Part shown: positions 7,898 through 17,287 of the stretch, piece after piece | How positions within the stretch are numbered: the first letter of the stretch is position 1 | How the letters are laid out: every line of letters starts with the position of its first letter | Source: Nocardia yamanashiensis NBRC 100130 | GTDB taxonomy: Bacteria; Actinomycetota; Actinomycetes; Mycobacteriales; Mycobacteriaceae | Direction of reading: 5' to 3' | DNA length: 64,000 nt | Assembly (NCBI RefSeq): GCF_001613325.1 | Contig: NZ_BDCD01000016.1 | Coordinates: forward strand, 186,001 to 250,000 | The notes under the pieces: generated by a model | What the model saw: only the letters and a program-made list of their open reading frames with translations | Database searches by the model: none | Told to the model about the DNA's origin: nothing | Made by a program: the position numbers and the translations under genes

Positions 7898-9310
7898 ATG
7901 GCGGGGCGAGTTCCCGAGGGCCGCGTGGTGCGCGGCGCGCGATTGGGCCGCTTGGCCGCCGGGCAGGCGGTGCGCGGGGCCGGGGCCCGCCTGGCCATGA
8001 TCGGGCGCACCGAGGAGGCGCGGCGCCGGCTCGCCCAGCGGTCGGCCATGCAGGCGGCGCAACAGCTGGTGGCGGTGCTGGGGAGCATGAAGGGCGCGGC
8101 CATGAAGCTCGGGCAGATGCTGTCCGTGCTGGATCTGGATCTGGTGCCCGAGGAGCATCGCGCCATGTTCCGCGAGAAGCTCGCTGAGCTCCGCGATCGG
8201 GCGCCGGCGGTGGAGTTCGCGGATATGCGGCGGGTGATCGAAGCCGATCTGGGGCCGCTGGCACGGGTTTTCGCCGATTTCGACGAGATGCCGGTGGCGG
8301 CGGCCTCCATCGGCCAGGTGTATCGGGCGCGATTGCGGGACGGCCGGATGGTCGCGGTCAAGGTGAAGTATCCGGGCGTGGACGCGGCCGTGCACGCCGA
8401 TATGCGGAATCTGGAGATGCTGAGCGGACTGCTGCGCGCGTTCCTGCCCAGTGCCGGTGACCATTCCGTGCTGGCGGAGATCTCCCGCAATATCGGCGGC
8501 GAGCTCGACTATCTCGGGGAGGCCGCCACCCAGCACCGGATAGCGGCGCGCTATCGCGGCCACCCGTTCCTCACCGTGCCCGGCAGCGTGCTCGAACACT
8601 GCGCACCGCACGTACTGGTCACCGACTACGTCGACGGCCGCCCCTTCGACGACATCCGCTCCCTGCCCGCCGCCGACCGCGACCGTATCGGCGAGATCAT
8701 CTACCGCTTCTACATCACCCCGCTGTTCACCCATTACGAATTCTGCGGCGACCCGCACCCCGGCAATATCCTGCTCGCCGCCGACGGCCGAGTGGCTTTC
8801 GTCGACTTCGGCCTCTACAACCACATGGCCCCCGCCGACGTCGAATTCGAACGCACCGGACTGCGCACCGCCTGCGAACTCCGCGCCGACGACCTGCACC
8901 GGCACTGGGCTGCCCGCGGCATCCTCGACCCCGTCGCCGACGTCACCCCCCAGGACTGCCTCGACTACGTCTGGGCCGCAACGGGCTGGCATTTCCTCGA
9001 CGAACCCCTCACCATCACACCCGAACTGGCCACCGCCGCCGTCATCATGGCCGTAGACCCCCGCACCACCGAATTCCGCGGCCTCCGCAGCCAACTCCTC
9101 CCACCCGAACACGTCTTCTCCCGCCGCGCCGACCTCCTCACCTTCGCCACCCTCGGCCAACTCCACACCACCGCCAACTGGCATCACCTGGCCCGCGAAT
9201 GGCTCTACCACGAACCACCGGTGACCGAAATCGGCTGTGCGACAGCGGAATGGGAGGCCGGCACTCAGGCGCGCGGCAAAGTGGCGCCCAAGGCGGCGAC
9301 GACCAGCTGA
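7898..9310 (+). CDS. ABC1 (AarF/UbiB) atypical kinase
   Basis: A 470-residue protein. ATG 7898 is chosen because AGGAGG lies at 7887-7892; longer in-frame versions would run over the operator. It has the ABC1 hallmarks: the KxGQ segment KGAAMKLGQM that replaces the usual glycine-rich loop role, the AAAS-type nucleotide loop VAAASIGQVYRA, the VAIK-type lysine in MVAVKVKYPG, a catalytic loop GDPHPGNIL and the metal-binding VDFGL. These ATPase-like proteins support quinone or lipid metabolism in bacteria, organelles and mycobacteria. The last 46 bases overlap the convergent secreted-protein gene. The first half is G-rich and the second half C-rich on the coding strand. Confidence 0.85.
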   Translation: MAGRVPEGRVVRGARLGRLAAGQAVRGAGARLAMIGRTEEARRRLAQRSAMQAAQQLVAVLGSMKGAAMKLGQMLSVLDLDLVPEEHRAMFREKLAELRDRAPAVEFADMRRVIEADLGPLARVFADFDEMPVAAASIGQVYRARLRDGRMVAVKVKYPGVDAAVHADMRNLEMLSGLLRAFLPSAGDHSVLAEISRNIGGELDYLGEAATQHRIAARYRGHPFLTVPGSVLEHCAPHVLVTDYVDGRPFDDIRSLPAADRDRIGEIIYRFYITPLFTHYEFCGDPHPGNILLAADGRVAFVDFGLYNHMAPADVEFERTGLRTACELRADDLHRHWAARGILDPVADVTPQDCLDYVWAATGWHFLDEPLTITPELATAAVIMAVDPRTTEFRGLRSQLLPPEHVFSRRADLLTFATLGQLHTTANWHHLAREWLYHEPPVTEIGCATAEWEAGTQARGKVAPKAATTS

Positions 9311-10833
9311 GATCGGGTGGCTTGGACGGTGACTTCGTAGACCGGTTTTCCGGCTAGCTGGGTATTGACGAAGTCGAGGAGCTCCGGATCGGCGTCGGCT
9401 GCGCGCACATCCAGTGCACCTTCGAGTTCACGGGGATTGTCGTCCAGTCCGGCCGCGCGCGGGAGTAGTCGCAGGCCGTCGGTGGTGTAGAGCTCGATGG
9501 CGTAGGCGCGGCCGGATGGTGCGGTGAGGGTGGCGGGGTGTTTGGTTTGGGCCCAGTCGAAGTCGTCGAATCGGAGGTTCCAGCCGGCCGGTAGCGCGCC
9601 TTGGAAGGTCATGCCGGTCGGGGCCACCAGCGTCTGCGTGGATCGGTCGTTCGCCGAGTTCGCGATGGGGGCGCCGGTGAGCGGTTGGTCGTCGGCGGTG
9701 AATTCCCAGTTCGTGGCGCGAAGATCCTTGTGCCAGTATCCCGTTCGGCCGTCCCGGCGGCCTTCGACCCGCAGTTCCCGATTCTCCGCGGTATCGCCGG
9801 AGACATGAATCGAGATGCGCGAGGTGATTTCGCCGGGGATCTTGGGCTGCCGCTGCCAGTCCTCGGCGGGCAGCGAGATGGCGGCGTAGGCCGGATTCAC
9901 CCGTTCGGTCAGCTGATCCGGAGCCGACGGCAACGGCCCCTGGTCCTGCCAGGTGTAGCGGCCCGGAATGTGGTTGGACCCCGCCATATCCAAGTCGTAT
10001 TTGCGCGTGAACATGTCCCCGTAGCGATTCATCACGAACGTCACCGAACCCGATACCGACAATGCCTCGGACACGAACCGCCCACCCATCGGCCCGCCGA
10101 TCTCATAGCTCAAATCGGCCGGCAGCCACGGATCCTGATAGGTGATCCGAGACCCGTCCTGCGACAACGCCACCAATTCGACCAGCCCGGCCGTAGTCGG
10201 ATGCGTATACCCCTTCGCATCCTCGAAACTCTTCGACATCCGATGACTGATCGCCCACCGGCTCGAAGCGATCGGCCCATCCCCGATCCCCGGCACCTGC
10301 TCACCCGGCCACAACCAGATCGGCCCACCATAGGAATAGGTCCAATTCCACAGCAGCGGCCCCGACAGCAAATTGTCCATCGAATACACCCAGCCATTGC
10401 GATCCGCCGCGACCAGCATGTTCCCGTCCACCGACACCGCGGCGATCTGCCCGTTCAAGCATTCGGGCGTAGGCACCTGCCGCCACACCCCACCGGATGA
10501 CCGTGGCCGCGCGTACAACACCCCATCGCGCAGCACCACCTCGGCGAAATCGTTGAACCCCTGCGTGTTGTCGCGCAATTCGATACTCGCCGGGAAACTC
10601 ACCTGCGCGGGCGCGGCCGGCAGCTCATTGAACTCCGAAACGCCCTTGATACTCGGCAGTGGCAGCAGCAGCCCCGGCAGGGGTGGCAGTACCTGCAACG
10701 TGCTGATGGCGGGCACACAGCCCAGCGGCCGCGTCCCCGCGCCCGGATCCGCGTTCGCCACCACACCGCCACCCTGGATCGCCATCACCGCGCCGATCAC
10801 GGCGGCCGACCGCCACACCGAGTACCAAGTCAC
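9265..10833 (-). CDS. Large secreted protein of unknown function
   Basis: A 522-residue protein if it starts at GTG 10833, which has GGGAGAG nine bases upstream. From this start residues 1-28 form a clean signal peptide ending near VANA/DP; longer starts at 10887 or 10971 would bury it. The mature protein begins with a Pro/Leu-rich stretch and then contains repeated beta-strand patterns with Trp and Tyr, including LYARP, MLVAADRNGWVYSMDNLL and a block resembling a beta-propeller blade. I do not recognise the family. It diverges from a 5'-nucleotidase lipoprotein and overlaps the ABC1 kinase at its 3' end. Confidence 0.65.
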   Translation of the reverse strand: MTWYSVWRSAAVIGAVMAIQGGGVVANADPGAGTRPLGCVPAISTLQVLPPLPGLLLPLPSIKGVSEFNELPAAPAQVSFPASIELRDNTQGFNDFAEVVLRDGVLYARPRSSGGVWRQVPTPECLNGQIAAVSVDGNMLVAADRNGWVYSMDNLLSGPLLWNWTYSYGGPIWLWPGEQVPGIGDGPIASSRWAISHRMSKSFEDAKGYTHPTTAGLVELVALSQDGSRITYQDPWLPADLSYEIGGPMGGRFVSEALSVSGSVTFVMNRYGDMFTRKYDLDMAGSNHIPGRYTWQDQGPLPSAPDQLTERVNPAYAAISLPAEDWQRQPKIPGEITSRISIHVSGDTAENRELRVEGRRDGRTGYWHKDLRATNWEFTADDQPLTGAPIANSANDRSTQTLVAPTGMTFQGALPAGWNLRFDDFDWAQTKHPATLTAPSGRAYAIELYTTDGLRLLPRAAGLDDNPRELEGALDVRAADADPELLDFVNTQLAGKPVYEVTVQATRSQLVVAALGATLPRA

Positions 10834-11017
10834 CGAAAACGTCTCTCCCTCTGGCAAACGCAGCAAATTCGATCGCAACGTGGGCATTTCGAACAGCACC
10901 GTAACCCAGGAAGCGTCCCGAAAGACGCACCCCGGGCAGCGATTTACCGGTGGTGCCGCGCGAGAATTCATCTGCGTGTGATTCGCCGGTCAGCCGGGTC
11001 TGCCAGAGTTGACGTTC

Positions 11018-12652
11018 ATGGTGAGTGGTGGACGGATGCTCGGGGCGGGTGCGGCGCTGGTGTCTGCGCTGTTGGTCGCCGGGTGCGGGAGCAGTGCTAC
11101 ATCGGGCGCGCCGCGGGCCTCCGAGGTGCATTTGTTCGGGCTGAACGATCTGCACGGGCATTTGCAGCCGCCCGAGGGGTCCAACGGCAAGGTCGGCACC
11201 GAGACTGCCGGTGGCGCGGGCTATCTCGCCGCGCATCTGGCGAAGTTGAAGGCGGAGCATCCGGACAGTGCGGTGCTGGCGGCGGGGGACATGGTGGGGG
11301 CCAGTCCGCTGGTGTCGGCGTTGTTTCATGACGAGCCGACGATCCGGTTCCTGAATTCGGTGGGGGTGGCGGCGTCTTCGGTGGGGAATCACGAATTCGA
11401 CCATGGGGTGGCGGAATTGCGGCGGTTGCAGCAGGGTGGGTGTGCTTCGGACGGGTGCACGCCGGGTGAATCGTTCACGGGGGCGGCCTTTCCCTATTTG
11501 GCCGCCAATGTCACCGATAGCAACGGGCAGCTGCCGCTGGGGTTGAAGGCGTGGACGATGCTGACCGTGGGCGGGCACAAGATCGCCGCGATCGGGACGG
11601 TCACACCGGATACCGGGAATATCGTGCTGCCCGAGGGGATTCGGGGCTACACGTTCGGGGCCGAGGCGGATGCCGTCAACAAGTATGTGCCCGAGGCGAA
11701 GTCGGCTGGGGCGGAGGCCGTGGTCGTCATGGTCCATGACGGTGGCGCGCAGCGCACCCAGGGCGGGCCGGTCGACTACAACGGGTGTGCCGATATCACA
11801 CCGAATGTGACCGCACTGGCCGAGCAGGTCGACGACGCGGTCAAGGTGATCCTGACCGCGCACAGCCATCAGGCCTACAACTGCACGATCGACGGCAAGG
11901 TGGTCACCCAGGCGGCCTCGTTCGGGCGGATCATCACCGATGTGACGCTGCGCTTCCACGACGGCAGCGTGGACGCCTCGGCCGTGAACCGCCTCGTCAC
12001 CCGTGATATCGCGGCGGATACAGCCGCGACGCAACTGGTGGATTTCTATGCGGCACAGGCGAAGCCGCTCGCGGAACGGGTGGTCGGCAACGCTGCCGCG
12101 GCGCTGCCCGGCGAGGCCACTCCCGCCGGAGACTCCCCGATGGGTGATGTCATCGCCGATTCCATGCTCGCGGTGAACTCCTTCGGGCCGGTGGTGGCGG
12201 CGTTCATGAACCCGGGCGGGGTGCGCGCGGGTGTGGGCGCGGGCGCGATCACCTATCAGCAGCTCTACACCGCCCAGCCGTTCGGCAATACGATCGTCGC
12301 GCTCACCCTCACCGGCGACCAGATCCTGAAACTGCTGGAACAGCAATGGGATAACGTCAGCAAGACCGCGGTGCTCGCGCCCGCGGGCATCACCTACGCC
12401 TATTCCGCCGCCGCCCCGAAGGGGCAGAAGGTGATCGCCGGCAGCGTCCGGATCGGCGGGGCCGCACTGGATCCCGCCGCCGAATACCGGATCGCGACCA
12501 ATAACTTCCTGTCCACCGGCGGTGACGGATTCAGCGTCTTCACCCAGGGCAAGAACGTCACCCCCGGCCCGCTCGACCTGGACGCCCTACAGTCCTACCT
12601 GGCCGCCCGCGGCACCGTCGACGCACCGGCGGGCCGGGTCGAACGCCGCTGA
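11018..12652 (+). CDS. Lipoprotein 5'-nucleotidase / UshA-type metallophosphatase
   Basis: A 544-residue protein from ATG 11018. The N-terminus is a lipoprotein signal with lipobox LLVAGC, so it should be anchored outside the membrane. The metallophosphatase domain shows the metal ligands in order: NDLHGHLQP, AAGDMVGAS, VGNHEFDHG, and TAHSHQAYNC. The C-terminal half (about 330-530) is the 5'-nucleotidase substrate domain, with MNPGGVRAG and TNNFLSTGGDGF. Enzymes of this type remove phosphate from extracellular nucleotides or hydrolyse UDP-sugars for nucleoside uptake. It diverges from the large secreted protein, and the 184-base gap must carry both promoters. Confidence 0.88.
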   Translation: MVSGGRMLGAGAALVSALLVAGCGSSATSGAPRASEVHLFGLNDLHGHLQPPEGSNGKVGTETAGGAGYLAAHLAKLKAEHPDSAVLAAGDMVGASPLVSALFHDEPTIRFLNSVGVAASSVGNHEFDHGVAELRRLQQGGCASDGCTPGESFTGAAFPYLAANVTDSNGQLPLGLKAWTMLTVGGHKIAAIGTVTPDTGNIVLPEGIRGYTFGAEADAVNKYVPEAKSAGAEAVVVMVHDGGAQRTQGGPVDYNGCADITPNVTALAEQVDDAVKVILTAHSHQAYNCTIDGKVVTQAASFGRIITDVTLRFHDGSVDASAVNRLVTRDIAADTAATQLVDFYAAQAKPLAERVVGNAAAALPGEATPAGDSPMGDVIADSMLAVNSFGPVVAAFMNPGGVRAGVGAGAITYQQLYTAQPFGNTIVALTLTGDQILKLLEQQWDNVSKTAVLAPAGITYAYSAAAPKGQKVIAGSVRIGGAALDPAAEYRIATNNFLSTGGDGFSVFTQGKNVTPGPLDLDALQSYLAARGTVDAPAGRVERR

Positions 12653-12667
12653 CACACAGCGCCGTTC
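12641..12667. terminator. Short imperfect hairpin between convergent genes
   Basis: Eleven-base arms (12641-12651 and 12657-12667) with one mismatch and a five-base loop span the nucleotidase stop codon and the end of the convergent serine-hydrolase gene. It could be a weak bidirectional terminator. Confidence 0.35.
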
Positions 12668-13625
12668 ACTCCGGCAGCGGGCGGCGCAGGGCCGTGACCG
12701 CGATGCGGGCGACTTCGGCGATGGCGGCGTCCACCGCCGGGAGGATCGGGTCGGCACGCGCCGCCCGGGTGAAAACCGCTACGGCGACCGGGAATTCGCC
12801 GGGAAACTCCACCACCGCGACCTCGTTGCGAATGATGCCGATGGTGCCGGTCTTGCCCGCCACCGACACGTTGCTGTGCGGGAAACCGGCGGCGATGCGA
12901 TGCTGCCAAACCTGCTGCCGCATCACCGATTTCGCGAACTCGGTGCGCTCGGGAGACAGTGCCGAACCGGTCCACAGCGCGTGCAGCAGCCTGGTCATCT
13001 CCTCCGGTGTGGTCGCGCTGGTGTAGGCCGGATCGTAGGCGGAAATAGTCCAGGCTTCGTCATTGTCGGCGAGCGCGGCGAAGGCTTCCGCGGTCGCGTG
13101 GGTGTCGGTGTCGCGGACCAGCGTGCGGTGCATGTCGGCGGTGCCGCCGATCACCCGGGTTTCGGTGAGGCCGAGGCCGGTGAGCAGGGAATCGATGGCG
13201 GGCAGCCCGATCTCGCCGAGCAGGATATCGGCGGCCGCGCTGTCGGAGACCGTCATCATGGAGGCGGCCAGATCACGCAGGCTCAAGGTGACGGGATCGC
13301 GCAGCGCGGCCAGCCCGGTCGGCCCGGGGGTGCAAGTGGTGGGGTCCACGGTGAGCCGGGTGGTGGGGTCCAGCCGCCCGCTGTCGATATCACGGCAGAA
13401 CGCCAGGAACAGCGCGAGTTTGTAGACCGAGGCGGTGACCACGCGGGCGTGCCCGTCGACGCTGATCTCGGCGGGGGAGTCGTCGCAGCGGCGGGCGTGC
13501 AGCCATCCGGTGCAGCCGGCGTCGGCGAAGACGGCGCTGATATGTTGCGCCGCAGCGGAAATGGCGTCGCTTGAACCGGGATCGATGCGATCCGAGGCGG
13601 TGCGGCGGCGGGCATCGGTGTTCAT
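12666..13625 (-). CDS. Class A beta-lactamase-fold serine hydrolase, probably not a true beta-lactamase
   Basis: A 319-residue protein. The active-site motifs of the penicillin-binding fold are present in order: SVYK (Ser66, Lys69), SDS (127-129) and KTG (258-260). The omega-loop signature that supplies the deacylating glutamate in class A enzymes (ExxxN) is not visible, and there is no signal peptide or lipobox, so an exported beta-lactamase role is doubtful. A cytoplasmic esterase or amidase, or a mis-called start, are alternatives. Its ATG overlaps the stop of the upstream LysR gene (ATGA), so the two are translationally coupled. A true beta-lactamase lies on the other side of that LysR gene. 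Confidence 0.75.
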   Translation of the reverse strand: MNTDARRRTASDRIDPGSSDAISAAAQHISAVFADAGCTGWLHARRCDDSPAEISVDGHARVVTASVYKLALFLAFCRDIDSGRLDPTTRLTVDPTTCTPGPTGLAALRDPVTLSLRDLAASMMTVSDSAAADILLGEIGLPAIDSLLTGLGLTETRVIGGTADMHRTLVRDTDTHATAEAFAALADNDEAWTISAYDPAYTSATTPEEMTRLLHALWTGSALSPERTEFAKSVMRQQVWQHRIAAGFPHSNVSVAGKTGTIGIIRNEVAVVEFPGEFPVAVAVFTRAARADPILPAVDAAIAEVARIAVTALRRPLPE

Positions 13626-14497
13626 CGGAGCCGCTCCCGGTACAGCCGGGCTTCGAGCGCCTCGGCGTGCGCTTCGGCACCCGGACGGCGAACGACCCGG
13701 ACGCGCAGCGCGATCGCCTGCGGAGCCAGCCGGAGCCAGGTGACGCCCGGAGTCGTCGCGGGCGGCGTGGTGGTGAGCCCGAACGCCGCGCCCGAGGCCA
13801 CGGCGGCGAACATCGATCGATCATCGGCGATCGGTGTGACGCGCGGATCCACACCGCGTTCCCGGAACAGATCGACGAGCGTGTCGAAGGCGGGCGGATT
13901 GGCCGCACGCGGGGAATGCGCGAACGCCAGTCCGGTCAGCAGGGGAAACGTGGGCCGTTCGGCGGCAGCGCTCGGATGATCCGCGGGCACGACCAGCCAG
14001 CGCGGCAGCTTGGTCACCGGACCCGCCTCCACCCCGTCGACCAGCGCGGGATGTTCGATCACCGCCAGATCGCACAGTCCCGCCCGCACCTCGCCGACCA
14101 GATCCACGGTCGAACCCATGGTGGTGGACACCGTCGCGCCCGGCCCGATCGCGGTCCGCAGCGCGCTCACACCCGCGGTGACCAGGGCATCGGACAACCC
14201 GCTCACCGCACCCCAGTGCACGGCGCCGCGCGCCTGCGCCAGCCGCTGGGCTTCGGCCAGCAGCTGCTGCGCGTCATCGACCAGCAGTCGGGCACGGGGG
14301 AGCAGGCGCACCCCGGCGGCGGTGAGCACCGCGCCCTGCCGGGTGCGATGCAGCAGCTCGACCCCCAAATGCTTTTCCAGCCTTTGGATTCCCTGCGACA
14401 GCGGCGGCTGGGTCATGTGCAGGGCGCCGGCGGCCCGGCCGAAATGTCCCTCGTCCGCCACGGAGACGAAATAGCGGAGATGGCGGATCAGGTCCAT
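13622..14497 (-). CDS. LysR-family regulator, placed like AmpR next to a beta-lactamase
   Basis: A 291-residue protein with the LysR helix-turn-helix at residues 1-60 (LRYFVSVADEGHFGRAAGAL, then MTQPPLSQGIQRLEKHLG) and a periplasmic-binding-type effector domain after residue 90. It starts 165 bases from, and diverges from, the class A beta-lactamase gene, the arrangement seen for AmpR-AmpC and related pairs in Gram-negative bacteria. Its stop overlaps the start of the second beta-lactamase-fold gene. The likely role is control of one or both enzymes in response to beta-lactams or cell-wall fragments; this is inferred from layout only. Confidence 0.85.
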   Translation of the reverse strand: MDLIRHLRYFVSVADEGHFGRAAGALHMTQPPLSQGIQRLEKHLGVELLHRTRQGAVLTAAGVRLLPRARLLVDDAQQLLAEAQRLAQARGAVHWGAVSGLSDALVTAGVSALRTAIGPGATVSTTMGSTVDLVGEVRAGLCDLAVIEHPALVDGVEAGPVTKLPRWLVVPADHPSAAAERPTFPLLTGLAFAHSPRAANPPAFDTLVDLFRERGVDPRVTPIADDRSMFAAVASGAAFGLTTTPPATTPGVTWLRLAPQAIALRVRVVRRPGAEAHAEALEARLYRERLR

Positions 14498-14662
14498 GAG
14501 GTCATTGAACCAGCATCGCCGCAGTAGCCTGCCCGCTCGGGTGCGCGAGGCCGGTATGAACGGGTCGGCACCGGGTGTGAACTGCGACGATATCCAGATC
14601 GACTCGCCCCCGCGACGGTCCGATATTGGCGATCTCCGCGTTGCCGATGGTGTGCTGCGGCG
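14498..14662. promoter_or_regulatory. Divergent LysR/beta-lactamase promoter region
   Basis: The 165 bases between the two start codons must carry both promoters and, by LysR convention, the T-N11-A operator. The sequence has two related segments, CGATATCC near 14588 and CGATATTGG near 14621, each followed by GATC, but no clean palindrome stands out. The beta-lactamase starts with GTG at 14663. Confidence 0.45.
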
Positions 14663-15601
14663 GTGACGTTCTCAACCGGCCCCCACCCGACCCGCCGCCA
14701 TCGGTTCCTCGCCGCCGCTTTGACGGCCTGCGCCCTCACGGTCACCGCAGCATGCGGCACCGACTCCGGCAGCACCACCCCGACCACTTCGGCGAACCCC
14801 ACCGCGACCACGGCTTTCGCCGACCTGGAGTCGAAACACGCTGCCCGGCTGGGTGTTTTCGCCATCGACACCGGGAACGGCCGCACCGTCGGCTACCGCG
14901 AGGGCGAACGCTTCCCGATGGCCTCCACCTTCAAGGGCCTGGCCTGCGGGGCGCTGCTGGACAAGCATCCCCTGTCCTCGGGCTACTTCGACCAGGTGAT
15001 CCATTATCCCGCAACAGATCTGGTGGACTACTCGCCCGAAACCGAGAAGCACGTCGACACCGGCATGACCGTCGCCGAACTGTGCAAGGCCGCGATCACC
15101 CTGTCCGACAACACCGCTGGGAATCAGCTGCTGAAACTCCTGGACGGCCCCGCCGGTCTCACCGCCTACCTGCGCACCCTCGGCGATGCGACGTCGCGGC
15201 TGGACCGCTGGGAAACCGAGCTCAATACCGCCATCCCCGGCGACGAACGCGACACCACCGCACCCGGCGTGCTCGCCGCCGACTACCGCGCGCTCACCGT
15301 CGGCACCGAACTCCCCGAAGCCGAACGCGCACAACTGAAATCGTGGCTGGTCGCCAGCACCACCGGCGGTAATCGCATCCGTGCCGGGCTGCCCGCCGGC
15401 TGGACCGTCGGCAACAAGACCGGCAGCCCTGCCTACGGTTCGGCGCTCGATGTCGCCGTCGCCTGGCCGCCTAACCGTGCGCCGATCGTCATCGCGGTGC
15501 TCACCACCAAGTCCGAGCAGCAGGCCGAACCGGACAATGCCCTGGTCGCCGCCGCCGCGCGAACCGCGGTCGAATCGCTCGGCGTCACCGCGGCCGGATA
15601 G
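14663..15601 (+). CDS. bla: Class A beta-lactamase, lipoprotein, of the Nocardia AST-1/FAR-1 type
   Basis: A 312-residue protein with all class A motifs: STFK (Ser88, Lys91), SDN (148-150), the omega-loop ExxxN within RWETELN (Glu184, Asn188) and KTG (252-254). The signal sequence ends in a lipobox TVTAAC with Cys31, so it should be a membrane-anchored lipoprotein facing outward. The enzyme acylates and hydrolyses penicillins and some cephalosporins. Nocardia species are known to carry chromosomal class A enzymes of this kind (AST-1, FAR-1, BRA-1); which one is closest needs an alignment. It diverges from a LysR regulator, which suggests inducible expression. A strong hairpin follows at 15629. 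Confidence 0.92.
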   Translation: MTFSTGPHPTRRHRFLAAALTACALTVTAACGTDSGSTTPTTSANPTATTAFADLESKHAARLGVFAIDTGNGRTVGYREGERFPMASTFKGLACGALLDKHPLSSGYFDQVIHYPATDLVDYSPETEKHVDTGMTVAELCKAAITLSDNTAGNQLLKLLDGPAGLTAYLRTLGDATSRLDRWETELNTAIPGDERDTTAPGVLAADYRALTVGTELPEAERAQLKSWLVASTTGGNRIRAGLPAGWTVGNKTGSPAYGSALDVAVAWPPNRAPIVIAVLTTKSEQQAEPDNALVAAAARTAVESLGVTAAG

Positions 15602-15628
15602 CCGGCGACGGCCGCGCACCAAACGGCG

Positions 15629-15661
15629 AAAGGCCGCGAGCCCGGGGGACTCGCGGCCTTT
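15629..15661. terminator. Perfect 12-bp hairpin between convergent bla and MFS genes
   Basis: AAAGGCCGCGAG at 15629-15640 pairs exactly with 15650-15661 around a nine-base loop and ends in TTT rightward and, on the other strand, TTT leftward. It sits between two convergent stops and can serve both. Confidence 0.85.
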
Positions 15662-15669
15662 CCAGGCGC

Positions 15670-17274
15670 TCAGTGCGCGTCGGCCTTCTCGGCGTCCGCC
15701 TTCGGTAGCTCCTCCTCCAGCACCGCCTCACCACGCGCGACCATGCCCGCCTCATCCGACAGCTTCAGCTGGGGAATGAACAGCGCCAGCAGGAACGCCA
15801 CCGCCACACCGGGAATCAGATACCAGAACCCCGGCACCAGCGCATCGACGTACGCGCCGACGATCGCATCGTGCAATTGCGTGGGCAGATGCTTCACCAC
15901 CGACGGCACCAGCGCGGTCGGATCGACCCCCGAAGCCGCAGCCTCCTGCCAGTTGGCGCGGAAGGCATCGGTGAGGCCCTCGGTGAGCCGGTTGGTGAAG
16001 ATGGAACCGAACACCGCGACGCCGATCGCGCCGCCCATCTCCCGGAAGTAGTTGTTGGCGCTGGTGGCGGTGCCGATCTGATCGGGCGTCACCGAGTTCT
16101 GCACGACCAGCACGATGATCTGCATGATCAGGCCCAGGCCCGCGCCCATCACGAACAGCATGGCCGACACCACGAACATCGAAGTGGCCGCGCTCAACTG
16201 GGTCAGCCACAGCATCCCCGCCCCCATCACCAGCGCGCCCAGCGGCGGATAGATCCGGTAGCGGCCGGTCTTGGTGATGGCCGCCATCGAGGTGATCAGG
16301 GTCGCCATCATGCCGACCACCATCGGGATCAGCAGCAGGCCGGAGACGGAAGCCGAAGCGCCGGTGGCCATCTGGAGATAGGTCGGGATGAATGCGAGCG
16401 CCGCGAACATGACCAGCCCGACCACCAGGCCGATGGCGGAGGTGAGCACGAAGGTGCGATTGCGGAACAGCCACAGCGGCAGCATCGGCTCCTCGGCCCG
16501 CGATTCGACCACGATGAACGCCGCCACCACGACCACCAGCGCCGCGATCATGGACAGGATCACCGACGAATCCCACGCGTAACGCTTACCGCCCCAATCG
16601 GTCACCAGGATCAGCAGTGTGGTCGCGGACGTCATCAGCAGCACGCCCAGGTAGTCCGGCTTCGTCTTGGGCCGGTGCGAGGGAATGCTCAGGTACTTGA
16701 ACGCGATCACCAGCGCCGCGATACCGATCGGCACATTGATCCAGAAGCACCAGCGCCAGCCGGTGTGATCGGCGAAGAAGCCGCCCAGCAGCGGACCGGC
16801 CACCGAGGTGAGGCCGAAGATGGCGCCCATCGGGGCCATGTACTTGCCGCGATCCTTGGCCGGCACCACATCGGCGATGATGGCCTGCGCCAGGATCATC
16901 AGACCGCCGCCGCCCACGCCCTGCAGGCCGCGGAAGGCGATGAACTCCCAGAATCCGGTGGAGAGCGCCGCGCCCACCGAGGCGGTGGTGAAGACGCCGA
17001 TGGCGAACAGGAACAGCCAGCGCCGCCCGAACAGGTCGCCGAACTTGCCGTAGATGGGCATCACGATGGTGGTGGCGAGCAGATACGAGGTGGCGGTCCA
17101 GGCCATATTGGAGACGCCGCCGAGCTCGCCCACGATGGTCGGCATGGCGGTGCCGACGATGGTCTGATCGAGGCTGGCCAGGAACATGCCCGCGATCAGC
17201 GCGGAGAAGATGAGCCAGATCCGCTTCTGGGTCAGGACGATCGGGGCCGGCGGCGCGGTAGCCGTCGTGGTCAT
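15670..17274 (-). CDS. MFS multidrug efflux transporter, DHA2 (14-TMS, EmrB/QacA) family
   Basis: A 534-residue membrane protein with 14 predicted helices. ATG 17274 follows GGAGAAGCGCCG. The MFS motif A is present between helices 2 and 3 (YGKFGDLFGRR), the first helix has the DHA2 pattern LDQTIVGTAMPTI, and motif C-like GPLLGGFFADHTGWRW lies in helix 5. DHA2 pumps export drugs and biocides by proton antiport. It begins 13 bases after the stop of a TetR gene read in the same direction, so the two form an operon repressed by the TetR product. The C-terminus is charged (Glu, Lys, Asp-rich). Confidence 0.9.
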   Translation of the reverse strand: MTTTATAPPAPIVLTQKRIWLIFSALIAGMFLASLDQTIVGTAMPTIVGELGGVSNMAWTATSYLLATTIVMPIYGKFGDLFGRRWLFLFAIGVFTTASVGAALSTGFWEFIAFRGLQGVGGGGLMILAQAIIADVVPAKDRGKYMAPMGAIFGLTSVAGPLLGGFFADHTGWRWCFWINVPIGIAALVIAFKYLSIPSHRPKTKPDYLGVLLMTSATTLLILVTDWGGKRYAWDSSVILSMIAALVVVVAAFIVVESRAEEPMLPLWLFRNRTFVLTSAIGLVVGLVMFAALAFIPTYLQMATGASASVSGLLLIPMVVGMMATLITSMAAITKTGRYRIYPPLGALVMGAGMLWLTQLSAATSMFVVSAMLFVMGAGLGLIMQIIVLVVQNSVTPDQIGTATSANNYFREMGGAIGVAVFGSIFTNRLTEGLTDAFRANWQEAAASGVDPTALVPSVVKHLPTQLHDAIVGAYVDALVPGFWYLIPGVAVAFLLALFIPQLKLSDEAGMVARGEAVLEEELPKADAEKADAH

Positions 17275-17287
17275 CGGCGCTTCTCCT

